Notes: generated by a model not told the origin, from the letters alone. Shown: positions 7,891-16,745, counted from the first letter of the stretch. The stretch is DNA of 64,000 bases from Trabulsiella odontotermitis (GCF_001297775.1 NZ_LIFX01000005.1:124001-188000); one strand, 5' to 3'. Made by a program: numbers and translations.

Positions 7891-9780
7891 ATGCCGAATA
7901 GATTAAACCGCCTGCTGGCTCAGGCCGCAGACGTTGACCCTATTAACACTGCTGCCGCTGACGCCCAACAACTTGTACAAGATAAGATTATTGTGTCCCG
8001 TAACAAACAATGTCCCATCAAACGTAAACCTGTACAGGCTGCGTTTAATACCGAAACCAAAGAGTTTTACTTTAACGCTGACGATTCTGTTATGTCGTTC
8101 CGTGAATGGAAAGAAGCGAACGGCATCGGCCGCAAGCATCATGCTCGCCGCTCTGATGTCGGGCTGCGTCAAGTCATCCAACCCGGCGATGCAATCCATT
8201 GCCGACGCGCTGAGATTGAGCAATGGCTGAACAAGAAGCCCGCTCGTTATGTTGACCCGCTGCCGCCAGATTTCCCCGGTGTGCGTGTCGATGATGCCGC
8301 ATTGAAACCGCGCGAGCACGCCATCCCGGAAGCGACCACGGGGCAAAACGCCTTTCTTAAAGCCTGTCGCGAGTTCCTGATTTGCGACGATGCCACCCTG
8401 AAAAGAATCAATCGCGGCATGAGCCAACTGGAAGCTATGCGCCATGCTGACTTTACGCGAATGGGGGACAGCCCGGCTTTCCGTCAGTTGTGGTGCGGTG
8501 AGCTGAAACCCACGGATGATAATTTCAATACGCTGAATCTGCATTGTGACGTTGGGGGCGCTGGCCTGCCGCCGTCCATCCCGCCGCTGGTTACAGCGCC
8601 GTACAGGTTCCGCGAGCTGGAGCAATGCGACCGCCCGGCGTTTGTACCATTACCGCCGCCAGACGGGGGCGACTGGCGACCCGGACAGCAGGACGTAGCC
8701 GCCGCTGTGTTTGCCCGTGACCGCGATATGCTGGCGGTGCTACCGACCGGGTACGGAAAGACGGCTGCATTCATCTATGCCCTGCAATTTGAATCCGGTG
8801 CTGGCGAGGGGCTGACCGTTATCGTTGTGCCGACGAACACCATCAAGCAGCAGGTGCTACAGCAGTTAAGGGAGGCTGGCGTTCACGCGGTGGCCTTTGG
8901 CGATAAACTACCGAAGCGGCGTAATGCGCAGCAACTTGCGGGGCTGGCTGCCGGGGCGTTTCGGGTGATTGTCGTTTCTCCTGAGCATCTGGTGCCGGGA
9001 AGTCAGGTGCTGGCGGCGCTGATGGCCGCTGGTGTGGACAGGTTCATCATCGACGAGGTTCACACCGTTGATGACTGGGAGTTTCGCACTGCTTTCCCCG
9101 CGATGAAGCACACCCTGCAAAATGCCTTTCCTGATGCGCAGCGTTGCGCGTTTACCGCGACCCTGCGAAGAGGTGATGAGTTTGAGCTGATGAAAGAGCT
9201 GGGCTGTCGTGGCGAGTTCCTGACCTTCCGCGCCAGCGCTGCCAGAGAAAACATCCAGCTTGTTCCTGTTCGGCAATGTGAAGCGCAGCGCAGCGCTGCT
9301 GTTGGTCTGGTCGATGCCCTCCCGGTGGATGAAAAAACGCTGGTTATGGTGGACAGTATCAAGATGCTTTACGCGTACCTCGACGAGCTGGGAAGCCGCG
9401 CCCGGCCTTATCATTCCGACACCCGCCGTCTGAGCCGTGACCAGCGTCACGCTAACGCTGACTGGTTCGCCAGCACCCCCGGCGCTGTTCTGGTTGCGAC
9501 CAAGGCTTTCGGATTGGGGGCTGACATTCACGATATTCGTAACGTCATTGTGACTTATGTTCCCGAAGACCTCGCCGACATGGTGCAGATGATTGGACGT
9601 GCCGGGCGCGATGGGGAACCTGCCCGCGCTTTCATACTCTGGTCATCGCTGGCTCTGTATGGCGACCCCATCACCTATGACGCCGACTCTGCCCCGGTGC
9701 CGTCCGGTGTACCTGATGAGCTGGCAGCGTTGTACCGCCCTGAAAACTGCAATTGGGGTTACATCTCCCGTTTCCTCTGA
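7891..9780 (+). CDS. RecQ-like superfamily 2 DNA helicase with N-terminal extension
   Basis: A 629-residue ATP-dependent helicase. The C-terminal two-thirds has motif I (LPTGYGKTAAF, about residue 285), motif II as DEVH (about 387), motif III FTAT (about 419), motif V (AFGLGADIHDI) and motif VI (QMIGRAGRDG, about 567), the RecQ-like pattern. The first ~240 residues match nothing I recognise and include basic, possibly DNA-binding stretches. There is no RQC or HRDC domain. It begins after a GGAGA site and heads the plus-strand gene run. I infer that it replicates the element or acts in recombination; defence is an alternative. Confidence 0.82.
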   Translation: MPNRLNRLLAQAADVDPINTAAADAQQLVQDKIIVSRNKQCPIKRKPVQAAFNTETKEFYFNADDSVMSFREWKEANGIGRKHHARRSDVGLRQVIQPGDAIHCRRAEIEQWLNKKPARYVDPLPPDFPGVRVDDAALKPREHAIPEATTGQNAFLKACREFLICDDATLKRINRGMSQLEAMRHADFTRMGDSPAFRQLWCGELKPTDDNFNTLNLHCDVGGAGLPPSIPPLVTAPYRFRELEQCDRPAFVPLPPPDGGDWRPGQQDVAAAVFARDRDMLAVLPTGYGKTAAFIYALQFESGAGEGLTVIVVPTNTIKQQVLQQLREAGVHAVAFGDKLPKRRNAQQLAGLAAGAFRVIVVSPEHLVPGSQVLAALMAAGVDRFIIDEVHTVDDWEFRTAFPAMKHTLQNAFPDAQRCAFTATLRRGDEFELMKELGCRGEFLTFRASAARENIQLVPVRQCEAQRSAAVGLVDALPVDEKTLVMVDSIKMLYAYLDELGSRARPYHSDTRRLSRDQRHANADWFASTPGAVLVATKAFGLGADIHDIRNVIVTYVPEDLADMVQMIGRAGRDGEPARAFILWSSLALYGDPITYDADSAPVPSGVPDELAALYRPENCNWGYISRFL

Positions 9781-9823
9781 GCTGACTGGCTCGCCTGTTT
9801 AATTTCCTCTCTGGAGAATCCAC

Positions 9824-10255
9824 ATGCCTGATGAAACCGCGCTGCATTGCGCGGGGCGTTCTGACGCCCTGCTTAATGCCCAACTGGCCTACGCCCTGAA
9901 CGGATATTCATTTGACGGACTGGCGTCACACCATGTTCACGCTCTTAATCGTGAGGCCATATTGCGCCGGGTAAGCACACCACTACAGCGCTATTGCCTG
10001 CTCAATAACTGTGAGCCTTGGGAATGTATCGCTGCGGTATTGAACCGATTTCGACGCCGGGAGGATGGCTCTCGTATTTGGCCGACCTACCGTATGGCTC
10101 GCGAGATCTTTAATGGGACTGTTCACCCTGCCGACAAGACGCGCGACGAGATATTTCAATCCGTGCAGCGTCGCCTGTTTTTACCAAAGCCAGTACATGC
10201 CGAGGTCATTCAACACCTGCGTGTAATGGGGCTAACTGGAGACAACCACCAATGA
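9824..10255 (+). CDS. Hypothetical protein, 143 residues
   Basis: Unrecognised soluble basic protein with GGAG seven bases before the ATG. It follows the helicase by 43 bases and its stop overlaps the next start (ATGA), so it belongs to the same operon. The tract VLNRFRRREDGSRIWPTYRM is strongly basic and could contact nucleic acid. No known catalytic motif is seen. Confidence 0.65.
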   Translation: MPDETALHCAGRSDALLNAQLAYALNGYSFDGLASHHVHALNREAILRRVSTPLQRYCLLNNCEPWECIAAVLNRFRRREDGSRIWPTYRMAREIFNGTVHPADKTRDEIFQSVQRRLFLPKPVHAEVIQHLRVMGLTGDNHQ

Positions 10256-10458
10256 CGAAATCTGAATTTGAAAATGAAACGTGGCGAATGAAAGGCTTGC
10301 TTCTTGGGGCGCTGATTCGCCGCCTTGAGGAAGACAAGGCTGGTGAGTCGCGCATGGCCGCAGCGGAGTTATCCAGTGCGGTCAACTTCCTTAAGGCCAA
10401 TGCCGTAGAAGCGCCGGACACGTCATTTAACCGTGTATTTGAGGATGACGAGCAATGA
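10252..10458 (+). CDS. Hypothetical protein, 68 residues
   Basis: Small helical protein rich in Glu, Ala and Lys. The start overlaps the previous stop by four bases with GGAG nine bases upstream, and the end overlaps the next gene likewise. Such overlap indicates coupled translation. Function unknown. Confidence 0.65.
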   Translation: MTKSEFENETWRMKGLLLGALIRRLEEDKAGESRMAAAELSSAVNFLKANAVEAPDTSFNRVFEDDEQ

Positions 10459-10643
10459 CACCCGCAGAGTTTAGAGCATGGTTTGCCACCCTGCCGCCGA
10501 ATTATCAGAGCGCCGCACGCACCATGTACGACAACGCCCGCAAGTCGGGCACACATACTGCGTCAAGCCTCGCTTTGATTAAAAACCTTGTAGAAGATTC
10601 GATTAACTTTGATGGAGAGTTTCTGTATGACAACCACCAGTAA
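10455..10643 (+). CDS. Hypothetical protein, 62 residues
   Basis: Small protein starting in an ATGA overlap with the preceding gene. The stop overlaps the next gene by 17 bases. It has no recognisable domain. Its translational coupling on both sides is the main support for it being real. Confidence 0.6.
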   Translation: MTPAEFRAWFATLPPNYQSAARTMYDNARKSGTHTASSLALIKNLVEDSINFDGEFLYDNHQ

Positions 10644-11208
10644 CGCAACCCTGACCATTGCCGACATCCAGCACATTAACCGTTTGTGCATTGTTGAGCA
10701 CATGAACAACGCGCAGATTGCTGATGCCACTGGTTTCAGTCTGGCAGATATCGACGCCGTAATCCGTGGCGTTTACGTGGACGATCTCGCCGAACAGTGG
10801 AAGGATGACGCTGATATTACCCTGCAAGAATACGACACTATCCGCCGTCGCTATCAGCCCGGCAAGTTGCATCGGGACACTGAGTATGCCATCGCTCGCG
10901 ATATGCTGATTCGCCCTGAAACTGTGTTGGCTATCGCACATTCCCGCTTTAGCAATGCTCACACGCACCCGGCAGAGAAAACCGTGAAGGTGAAGCCAGC
11001 TAAGCCGAAAGCAATGCGCAAGTTAGTGCCTACTGATTTAGATGAAATCCACAAGTTAGAGCGCTTCGGTTGGCCTGCTGCGGATATCGCCGGGAAGCTG
11101 GGCGTCCCTGTTGAGGTCGTCGCGCATGTGCAACGCTGCCTGAGAAATCGTTGGTCGTACCCGGATACTCTGGAGTCTGTTAACTCCAAATTCAGCGAGG
11201 CTGAATGA
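10627..11208 (+). CDS. Putative DNA-binding protein with two HTH-like units
   Basis: A 193-residue protein; the start at 10627 is preferred to the in-frame ATG at 10609 because GGAG lies nine bases upstream. Two segments look like helix-turn-helix units: MNNAQIADATGFSLADIDAV near residue 28 and WPAADIAGKLGVPVEVVAHV near 155. A basic linker (KTVKVKPAKPKAMRKL) separates them. It is probably a regulator or DNA-binding packaging factor of the element. A small-terminase-like role is possible because such proteins also begin with HTH units, but nothing proves this. Confidence 0.6.
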   Translation: MTTTSNATLTIADIQHINRLCIVEHMNNAQIADATGFSLADIDAVIRGVYVDDLAEQWKDDADITLQEYDTIRRRYQPGKLHRDTEYAIARDMLIRPETVLAIAHSRFSNAHTHPAEKTVKVKPAKPKAMRKLVPTDLDEIHKLERFGWPAADIAGKLGVPVEVVAHVQRCLRNRWSYPDTLESVNSKFSEAE

Positions 11209-11441
11209 TGGCAGAGAACGAACCGCTGCACCCCGCCGTTAACCCTGATCTCTACGTGAACCTTGACGAACAGCGTGAAGGGTACGCCCCGTTTGAATCA
11301 CGCGGCTGGGATGTGCTGACACAGAATCTGTCCGGGGAAGGGCGAACTGATCCCGGCCAAACACTTAGCCAGAATCCAAGGCAGCGACCGCGTGGCTCCG
11401 TTGGCGAGCGACGTTGGTTGCGTCGTCATGGCCTTATCTAA
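11205..11441 (+). CDS. Hypothetical protein, 78 residues
   Basis: Begins in an ATGATG overlap with the preceding stop. It is polar, Pro/Arg-rich and probably poorly structured, ending in a basic tail (RRWLRRHGLI). No family recognised; support comes from operon packing. Confidence 0.5.
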   Translation: MMAENEPLHPAVNPDLYVNLDEQREGYAPFESRGWDVLTQNLSGEGRTDPGQTLSQNPRQRPRGSVGERRWLRRHGLI

Positions 11442-11455
11442 CTGAGGATTATTTC

Positions 11456-11695
11456 ATGAGCACCATCATTTTAATGGAGCCACGCCGCGCGGCTGATTGC
11501 GGGCAACAACTGAAATTTATTGCCGAAGCCTTGGATCTTCGTCAAATCGATTTGGCTCATGTGTACCAGATCGACAGACAAGATCTCGGCAAAGCGTACC
11601 ACGGACAGAAGATGATTCCTGCCCGATGCGTACACGCGCACATGCTTTTACTTGAACTGGCACACCGCCGAGTTACATCACAAGAGGTTGCATAA
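11456..11695 (+). CDS. Small HTH-like protein, 79 residues
   Basis: The ATG at 11456 has GAGGAT six bases upstream and is preferred to the in-frame start at 11414 inside the previous gene. The segment LDLRQIDLAHVYQIDRQDLGKAYHG resembles a phage-repressor-type helix-turn-helix, though it is divergent. It ends two bases before the scaffold-like gene and may regulate it or bind the capsid complex. Function not recognised. Confidence 0.55.
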   Translation: MSTIILMEPRRAADCGQQLKFIAEALDLRQIDLAHVYQIDRQDLGKAYHGQKMIPARCVHAHMLLLELAHRRVTSQEVA

Positions 11696-11697
11696 TC

Positions 11698-12390
11698 ATG
11701 GCTGATCAGAATGTTAATCCGTACCTTTCCGGTGCTGATGCTGCGCCACAGCAATTGCCATACATGGCCGCACCTGTCGGGGCTGATAATGGCGCATCCC
11801 GCTTTAGCTCTGCGCCTGCCGATGACGATTTCCTGAAAACGCAACCAGTTAACGGCAACGATGGCGGACAGTGGAACAAAGGCAACATTGCCAATCAGCA
11901 AGACCAGAACGCCGATGTTGCCGTTCAGGTTGGCGATACTATCCCCCTGATGGATGGAACAGCTATTGAGTACACCGCCGAGCTGCAAGGATTGATGGGG
12001 CAGTTTCACCAGTCCATAGAAAGCCAGCTAGGTCAGGGTACAGTTGACGCGATGTTGCAATACGCTGGCACACTCGACGCCGGGACGCAATCCACCCTTG
12101 AACGGATGGTTATGTCTGGCGACCCTGCGCAGATGCAGCGGGCAGTTCAGTACCTGCACGAGAGGATGGCCGCAGGCACTGCGACTGGTTATGTTCCATC
12201 GCAGGGGAACCCATACGGCCAGCCTGCCGCGCAATCTGTCGGAATGTCACATGCGGAGTTTATCGCGGCGTATGACCAGCTTTCGCAGTGGGCGCAGCAA
12301 TCAGGGTATGGCCCCGGCCATCGCCAGTACGACGATCAATACCGCGCTCTGGTTGCGCAGCGCTCCGCTGGCAAACGCGCTGGCCGTTAA
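11698..12390 (+). CDS. T7 gp9-like capsid scaffolding protein
   Basis: A 230-residue acidic, Gln/Ala-rich, low-complexity N-terminal half is followed by a helical region and a basic tail (AQRSAGKRAGR). The C-terminal part has the pattern of podovirus scaffold ends: a short helix (MSHAEFIAAYDQL) and a YDDQYRALVAQR segment that parallels the YRRQVEQK end of T7 gp9. T7 gp9 is about 307 residues, so this is shorter. It lies one gene upstream of the capsid protein, as gp9 precedes gp10 in T7. It would template procapsid assembly. Confidence 0.65.
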   Translation: MADQNVNPYLSGADAAPQQLPYMAAPVGADNGASRFSSAPADDDFLKTQPVNGNDGGQWNKGNIANQQDQNADVAVQVGDTIPLMDGTAIEYTAELQGLMGQFHQSIESQLGQGTVDAMLQYAGTLDAGTQSTLERMVMSGDPAQMQRAVQYLHERMAAGTATGYVPSQGNPYGQPAAQSVGMSHAEFIAAYDQLSQWAQQSGYGPGHRQYDDQYRALVAQRSAGKRAGR

Positions 12391-12549
12391 GCAATCGCCT
12401 GTCCTGTCTTCCCCACGTCTTAACCTTACGTTTTAGAGCCTGAATCGCGTTGTACATCGCCAGATGTGCATTCGTATACCTGCACCTGTAAAACGCGAAA
12501 TTACCTCTCAAACACCACACATAAACCCATTTTGCATTGAGATCTGACA

Positions 12550-12897
12550 ATGACCTTACTGACACCTGAAAACGTGGCAGCGGCTAGGGCTGCCCGTAGC
12601 GTAAGGATTGAACACTGGAAAGCCAACGCCAGCCAGCTTAAGCAGGACTTTGCTGACGAAGTGCACTGGCGGCGGCTCGCCTCACGCTTTGGCGTGCGTA
12701 TGCCCTCGGCGTATGTTCCCGGCTCTGAGCTGCGATTGTTGCGCAGGGCGGCCAAACGCGCGGGCATCTCTGGTGCTGACATGCGCGATGCTTTCGGTGG
12801 AGGCGTTGCGCACCTGCACGAGCTTAATCCCCGCTGGCCTGCTTTCGCGCTTATCGGCCTGATTCTTGAGATCGCGGCTGAAAAAGCTGCTGCCTGA
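12550..12897 (+). CDS. Hypothetical protein between scaffold and capsid genes
   Basis: A 115-residue basic helical protein, not recognised. It has tracts of Arg/Lys-rich helix (LRLLRRAAKRAGISGADM) and a hydrophobic C-terminal helix (FALIGLILEIAAEKAAA). It sits between two structural genes, so a head-associated or DNA-binding role is possible. The 160 bases before it hold no gene. Confidence 0.55.
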   Translation: MTLLTPENVAAARAARSVRIEHWKANASQLKQDFADEVHWRRLASRFGVRMPSAYVPGSELRLLRRAAKRAGISGADMRDAFGGGVAHLHELNPRWPAFALIGLILEIAAEKAAA

Positions 12898-12964
12898 TCC
12901 GTCACATTCTCTTTTCCCATTTCTATAAATCGCGCTGGCTAACGCTGGCGCGGGAGCTATTTCT

Positions 12965-13960
12965 ATGACTGACAATGTTTATACCCCTGACCAATTCCGC
13001 CCGCACTGGGGCGGTGTAGATGCTGACAACGACATTCACATTGAAGCGTATGACCGGGACGTTCAGACCCGCCTTGAGGCAAAGAGCGTCTTTCTGGCCG
13101 AGGGGCTGAGCACATACAAGCCGCTGAAAGCCAGCAACCAATACCGCATTGATCGCCTGAGTGGTGATCTTGAGGTGAAGGGCAGAACCGCAGGGCAATC
13201 GCTGGAGCCTACCGCCGTTAAGTCGGACAAGTTGGTTATCTCTGTGGATACGCTGAGTTATATCCGCATCCCGATTGATTATCAGGATGACTGGACTGCA
13301 CCCACCTTTCGCGCAGAGCTGAGCCGCAATATCGGCACTGCGCACGCTAAGTTCTACGACGAAGCGCATACCATCCAGTTAATCAAAGCGACTGACTTTG
13401 TACCGCCGCCGACACTGCAACCAACGTTTAACCCGATTACGGATAACGTTGTCTCGCTCGACCTGACAGCGGTGAGCGCAGAGGACGCCGCAAACGAATT
13501 GGTTCACGCCGTCAAAGCGGCTGCTAATCGCTTCCTCACTGAGAAAGATATTCCGGTGGCCGAGCTGGTGCTTCTCATTGACCCTGCATGGTTCAGCATC
13601 CTGATGGAACATAAGAAGCTGATGAACGTCCGTTACAGCCGGGATAGTGGCAACGATTACGCATGGCGGCGCATCGGTTACGTGGCCGGGGTGCGAGTTA
13701 TTGAGCTGAACAGTTACCCGCAGGAAGCAATTACCGCGCATGAGCTGGGCGCTGATTATGATGTGACCGCAGGGGAAGCACTAACACGGGCGACGCTGTT
13801 CCGGCCTGTGTCTGTACTTGTGACAGTCGAAGCGCAGAGCATTATCAATCGCCAGTGGGATGATGAACGCGAAATGACAATGGTGATGGACTCATATCGC
13901 CTGTTCAATGTTGGGCTGCGCCGCCCGGACTGCGTTATCAATTTCCGACAAGCTGCATAA
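12965..13960 (+). CDS. T7 gp10-like major capsid protein
   Basis: A 331-residue protein close in length to T7 gp10A (344). The pattern matches podovirus coat proteins of the HK97 fold: an N-terminal arm, then SNQYRIDRLSGDLEV..G.TAGQSLEP, a VKSDKLVISVDTLSYIRIPI strand followed by DYQDDWTAP, a long helix with TAHAKFYDEAH, and a late LLIDPAWFSILMEHKKLMN segment. It starts at an ATG with GGAG eight bases upstream. It would form the icosahedral shell. Without a portal or terminase in the element, DNA packaging must come from a helper phage or from unrecognised genes. Confidence 0.78.
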   Translation: MTDNVYTPDQFRPHWGGVDADNDIHIEAYDRDVQTRLEAKSVFLAEGLSTYKPLKASNQYRIDRLSGDLEVKGRTAGQSLEPTAVKSDKLVISVDTLSYIRIPIDYQDDWTAPTFRAELSRNIGTAHAKFYDEAHTIQLIKATDFVPPPTLQPTFNPITDNVVSLDLTAVSAEDAANELVHAVKAAANRFLTEKDIPVAELVLLIDPAWFSILMEHKKLMNVRYSRDSGNDYAWRRIGYVAGVRVIELNSYPQEAITAHELGADYDVTAGEALTRATLFRPVSVLVTVEAQSIINRQWDDEREMTMVMDSYRLFNVGLRRPDCVINFRQAA

Positions 13961-13976
13961 CTGGAGGGGCTGAGTC

Positions 13977-14486
13977 ATGGTTAATGATCCTTACGCCCCT
14001 GAGCTGCTGTGTTCCCTTTTCCTGTATGACCCGGTGACAGGCCGCCTACAACATAAAGCTAACCGACGCCGGGTTAAGGCTGGCTCCTATGCTGACTCCA
14101 CCCGGCGAGCTGATGGCTATCGTCAAGTTGCCCTGCGACTTGATGGCAAGCAGTACCAGCTAAAAGCCCATCGCGTGGCGTGGATTCTTGCGCATGGCGC
14201 TATTCCTCACGGTAAGCAGATCGATCACATCAACGGTATCCGTGACGACAACCGCCTATGCAATCTGCGTTTGGTTACGCAGCGGGAAAACGACCAGAAC
14301 CGACGCAGGGCAAGGGGGTATAGCTGGAATAAGGGCTGTAGCAAATGGGAGGCTTACATACGCGTTGATGGTGTACTCCGTCACCTTGGCTTATTTACTA
14401 CCGAAGCGGCGGCGCGTGCTGCCTATCTAAAAGCTAAAGCCAGATACCATCCCTCAACGCCAGCCGATTTGTTGCAGGCTGCCTAA
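13977..14486 (+). CDS. HNH endonuclease with AP2-like DNA-binding domain
   Basis: A 169-residue protein. An HNH_3-type nuclease core is visible (HRVAWILAHG, QIDHINGIRDDNRLCNLR, near residues 65-100), followed by an AP2-like DNA-binding segment (WNKGCSKWEAYIRVDGVLRH) that continues to the C-terminus. This is the build of free-standing phage homing endonucleases, and its place directly after the capsid gene is typical of these selfish genes. A strong GGAGG site precedes it. Alternatively the element has recruited it for interference with a helper phage. Confidence 0.85.
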   Translation: MVNDPYAPELLCSLFLYDPVTGRLQHKANRRRVKAGSYADSTRRADGYRQVALRLDGKQYQLKAHRVAWILAHGAIPHGKQIDHINGIRDDNRLCNLRLVTQRENDQNRRRARGYSWNKGCSKWEAYIRVDGVLRHLGLFTTEAAARAAYLKAKARYHPSTPADLLQAA

Positions 14487-14504
14487 TCCTCGGAGGTTCC
14501 ATAT

Positions 14505-14930
14505 ATGGCTGATGAAAAGCCAATTAAACCGCTGGCAGATGATGACCCACGCCGCCAGCGGTACGCTGAACTGTTGGCGCAGGCTGGCCGCATGACTATT
14601 CCCCGACTGCATCCGGGCGATGCTAATAGTGTTATGAGCCAGCTTGCGACGATGCTCGGCGCACCTGTCCCGATAGTCGGTGCTATGACTGAGCACGCCG
14701 CTGCATGGCGTGCCTGTATGCTGGAGCAAGGGCTTGGCGATCTTCTGGATGGCTTGAGTAAACAGGTGCTGACCATCTTCTTTCTGCTCTGCTGGAGAGA
14801 CAGCGCCTTGCGATTGGCGGGTAAGCAAAAGGAACGGCTTACAGCGGCCAGCGAGGGTTTGACCATTGAGCAATACCGGGCAATGCACCCGGCTTACAGA
14901 GAGAATAAAGAAGATGATAACCACGATTAA
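14505..14930 (+). CDS. Hypothetical protein, 141 residues
   Basis: Not recognised. Predicted mostly helical, with a hydrophobic middle (LSKQVLTIFFLLCWRDSALRL) and a charged tail. It has a strong GGAGG ribosome site. The stop overlaps the next gene by 17 bases. A portal is excluded by size; a small connector or regulatory role is conceivable. Confidence 0.6.
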   Translation: MADEKPIKPLADDDPRRQRYAELLAQAGRMTIPRLHPGDANSVMSQLATMLGAPVPIVGAMTEHAAAWRACMLEQGLGDLLDGLSKQVLTIFFLLCWRDSALRLAGKQKERLTAASEGLTIEQYRAMHPAYRENKEDDNHD

Positions 14931-15213
14931 ATTAAGGTGGCGGTACATCGAGCCGCCGCCAATGAATGGCGCACTCGCTGACCTGAAACAGTGGGTAATG
15001 GATACCGGAGAGCCTGAGCTGGAAGCTGAATTTCGTAAGCTGCTGGGGCTGATGCGCCGCAATGGTATCAGTTACGAACGTGTTAATGTGATGGCCGATG
15101 AGCTTTATGTTCTGGTTTGCCAACGCCAGCGCGAAGAATACGAAGCCTGCAAGAGGGCTGCGTCTGACAATGGAGATTTTGAATCATGGTTACACGGACA
15201 GACCAACTACTAA
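14914..15213 (+). CDS. Hypothetical protein, 99 residues
   Basis: The start at 14914 overlaps the preceding gene by 17 bases; an upstream in-frame ATG at 14866 is less likely. The residues are highly helical (ELEAEFRKLLGLMRRNG, CQRQREEYEACKRA). No family recognised. Its 3' end overlaps the endonuclease gene by 28 bases. Confidence 0.6.
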   Translation: MITTIKLRWRYIEPPPMNGALADLKQWVMDTGEPELEAEFRKLLGLMRRNGISYERVNVMADELYVLVCQRQREEYEACKRAASDNGDFESWLHGQTNY

Positions 15214-15614
15214 GAAAAGCGATGCGGGACTATCTGGAACACCTCGGCAACATGCCGTTGGCTGAACGGATTACAAACGCTGCTGTATTCGAAGATGTTT
15301 ATCGCTTTCTGTTGAATGGTTCCGGGCGGCTGGAGTTGCGCCGCGCTGATGTGGCCGCTGTCCGTGTCTTCCTGTGGAATTATCAATACCGACGCTGTGC
15401 GGTGACAGGTAAGCCGCTGCGCCTTGCGTCTGCCGTGCTGGATCACTGCCACCGAACAGGGCGCGTGCGTGCTGTGGTTCATCGCTCTGCTAATGCTGCC
15501 GAGGGTGGCTACCATACTGGGCGTTTGTGTGGGCTGTCGCCTAGCAGCATGAACGCGATGCTGGCGAGCTACCGCCAACAAAACCAAGGGCTGGGCGTTG
15601 TTTATCCGGGGTGA
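15186..15614 (+). CDS. Endonuclease VII-like nuclease
   Basis: A 142-residue protein whose C-terminal half has the recombination endonuclease VII pattern: CAVTGKPLRLASAVLDHCHRTGRVRAVV around residues 76-103, where H and the DHC block form the beta-beta-alpha-metal site. One zinc-type cysteine pair usual in T4 gp49 is reduced to single cysteines here. Such enzymes resolve branched DNA before packaging and occur in several phage groups. It is the last gene of the plus-strand run, and a hairpin follows. Confidence 0.75.
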   Translation: MVTRTDQLLRKAMRDYLEHLGNMPLAERITNAAVFEDVYRFLLNGSGRLELRRADVAAVRVFLWNYQYRRCAVTGKPLRLASAVLDHCHRTGRVRAVVHRSANAAEGGYHTGRLCGLSPSSMNAMLASYRQQNQGLGVVYPG

Positions 15615-15628
15615 TGAGTTCTGGCTGC

Positions 15629-15646
15629 GCCGGGTTTGCACCCGGC
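15629..15646. terminator. Hairpin at the end of the plus-strand run
   Basis: GCCGGGT and ACCCGGC enclose a four-base loop between the convergent endonuclease and restriction genes. The following bases are not T-rich, so termination is likely but not certain. Confidence 0.5.
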
Positions 15647-15668
15647 ACGAAAGATGTTTAACTTCTAG

Positions 15669-16745
15669 TCAGTGGGTTACGCAGTTTTCCATAAACGCAT
15701 TAAGGAATTGATCTGTAATTCCTTGAGGTTTGCGTCGTTCACAAAGAGAATACAACTCTTCGACTGCTGAGTACGGGAAGAATTTTGTGTCCAGCTCTCG
15801 GAATTGCGGCATATTCGCAAACTCAATGACTTTAGCGCGATATTCATCGGGGGCTACGATTGTCCATCTGATATCTTGAAGCCGTGGGGCATAGTCACAA
15901 AAATTCTTCATCCGGGTTAACCCGCTTTTAATCCCAGTGCTGTGCTCAATTTCCATCACGGCGGGCATTAATTTTCCATTTCTAAACCAAATGCAATCTA
16001 TTAGTTTTGCACCGTCAATGGCCTCGCTGTACGAGCTTAATACCTTTTCATTTGAGAGGCTATCAATTACCCCATCCATTTGAGCAATGACTTTTCCGTT
16101 ATATTTAAGTCCACGATCATTAGCTGCCACCCATGTTCTGTAGCCTAAGTGGTGGCCGATTTTTACTAAGGCAATCTGGATTTGTGCATGTCTTCTTGAT
16201 TCTTCAATCGACATGCCCTCCACTGGGCGGATCGTTTCCAGATCAACGCTTTGATATACAACTTCTGTTTTCATCTCTGATATTACAATATTAGCTTTGT
16301 ATTCAGAGAGCTTACCGTTTTCGTGTGGTGAATTGGGTAAGTATACAAGATGCTTGTGGCCTTTCTTTACCGTCTGTTTAGTGTTAATAACTTCTAAACG
16401 GTCGAGTTTACACCAATAAAATTGCGGTGTGTGCGCAAGCAAACTCTCAATAACGGAACGAGAGTTATAGCTTGCACCAAGCACTCTATCTAAATTGATA
16501 GGCGCATCCTCTTGAATTGCGTTAGCCAAACGCCAAAGCATCTGGCTAGAGATGCTGTCCATCTTTGCATCTTTGAGCGTCTCGCCTTTGGTTGGGTTAA
16601 AACGCTTAAAGCGTATCGGGCCTTGTGGCGACTTAATCGAGTCGACAACAATCTTCCCAGCATTACTTTCATTCACATAATCAAACTGCCTGTTTTTGGG
16701 CAGGTTGGCTATCGCATTCACAAGATTCATTGCTGTCAAATTCAT
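15669..16745 (-). CDS. Putative type II restriction endonuclease
   Basis: A 358-residue protein encoded immediately after, and overlapping by 65 bases, a cytosine-5 methyltransferase, the usual layout of a type II pair. A PD-(D/E)XK-like core can be drawn from D in LIDCIWFRNGK to MEIEHSTG near residues 243-268, although the last residue is not the classical lysine. I do not recognise the specificity. ATG 16745 has GGGAT five bases upstream. It is cargo that could protect the cell, and the element, from infecting phages. Confidence 0.7.
   Translation of the reverse strand: MNLTAMNLVNAIANLPKNRQFDYVNESNAGKIVVDSIKSPQGPIRFKRFNPTKGETLKDAKMDSISSQMLWRLANAIQEDAPINLDRVLGASYNSRSVIESLLAHTPQFYWCKLDRLEVINTKQTVKKGHKHLVYLPNSPHENGKLSEYKANIVISEMKTEVVYQSVDLETIRPVEGMSIEESRRHAQIQIALVKIGHHLGYRTWVAANDRGLKYNGKVIAQMDGVIDSLSNEKVLSSYSEAIDGAKLIDCIWFRNGKLMPAVMEIEHSTGIKSGLTRMKNFCDYAPRLQDIRWTIVAPDEYRAKVIEFANMPQFRELDTKFFPYSAVEELYSLCERRKPQGITDQFLNAFMENCVTH

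Noticed and set aside
10828..10843. Sequence resembling a T7 RNA polymerase promoter
   Set aside because: It lies inside a coding region, lacks several invariant promoter bases, and is unique in the element. Probably chance.
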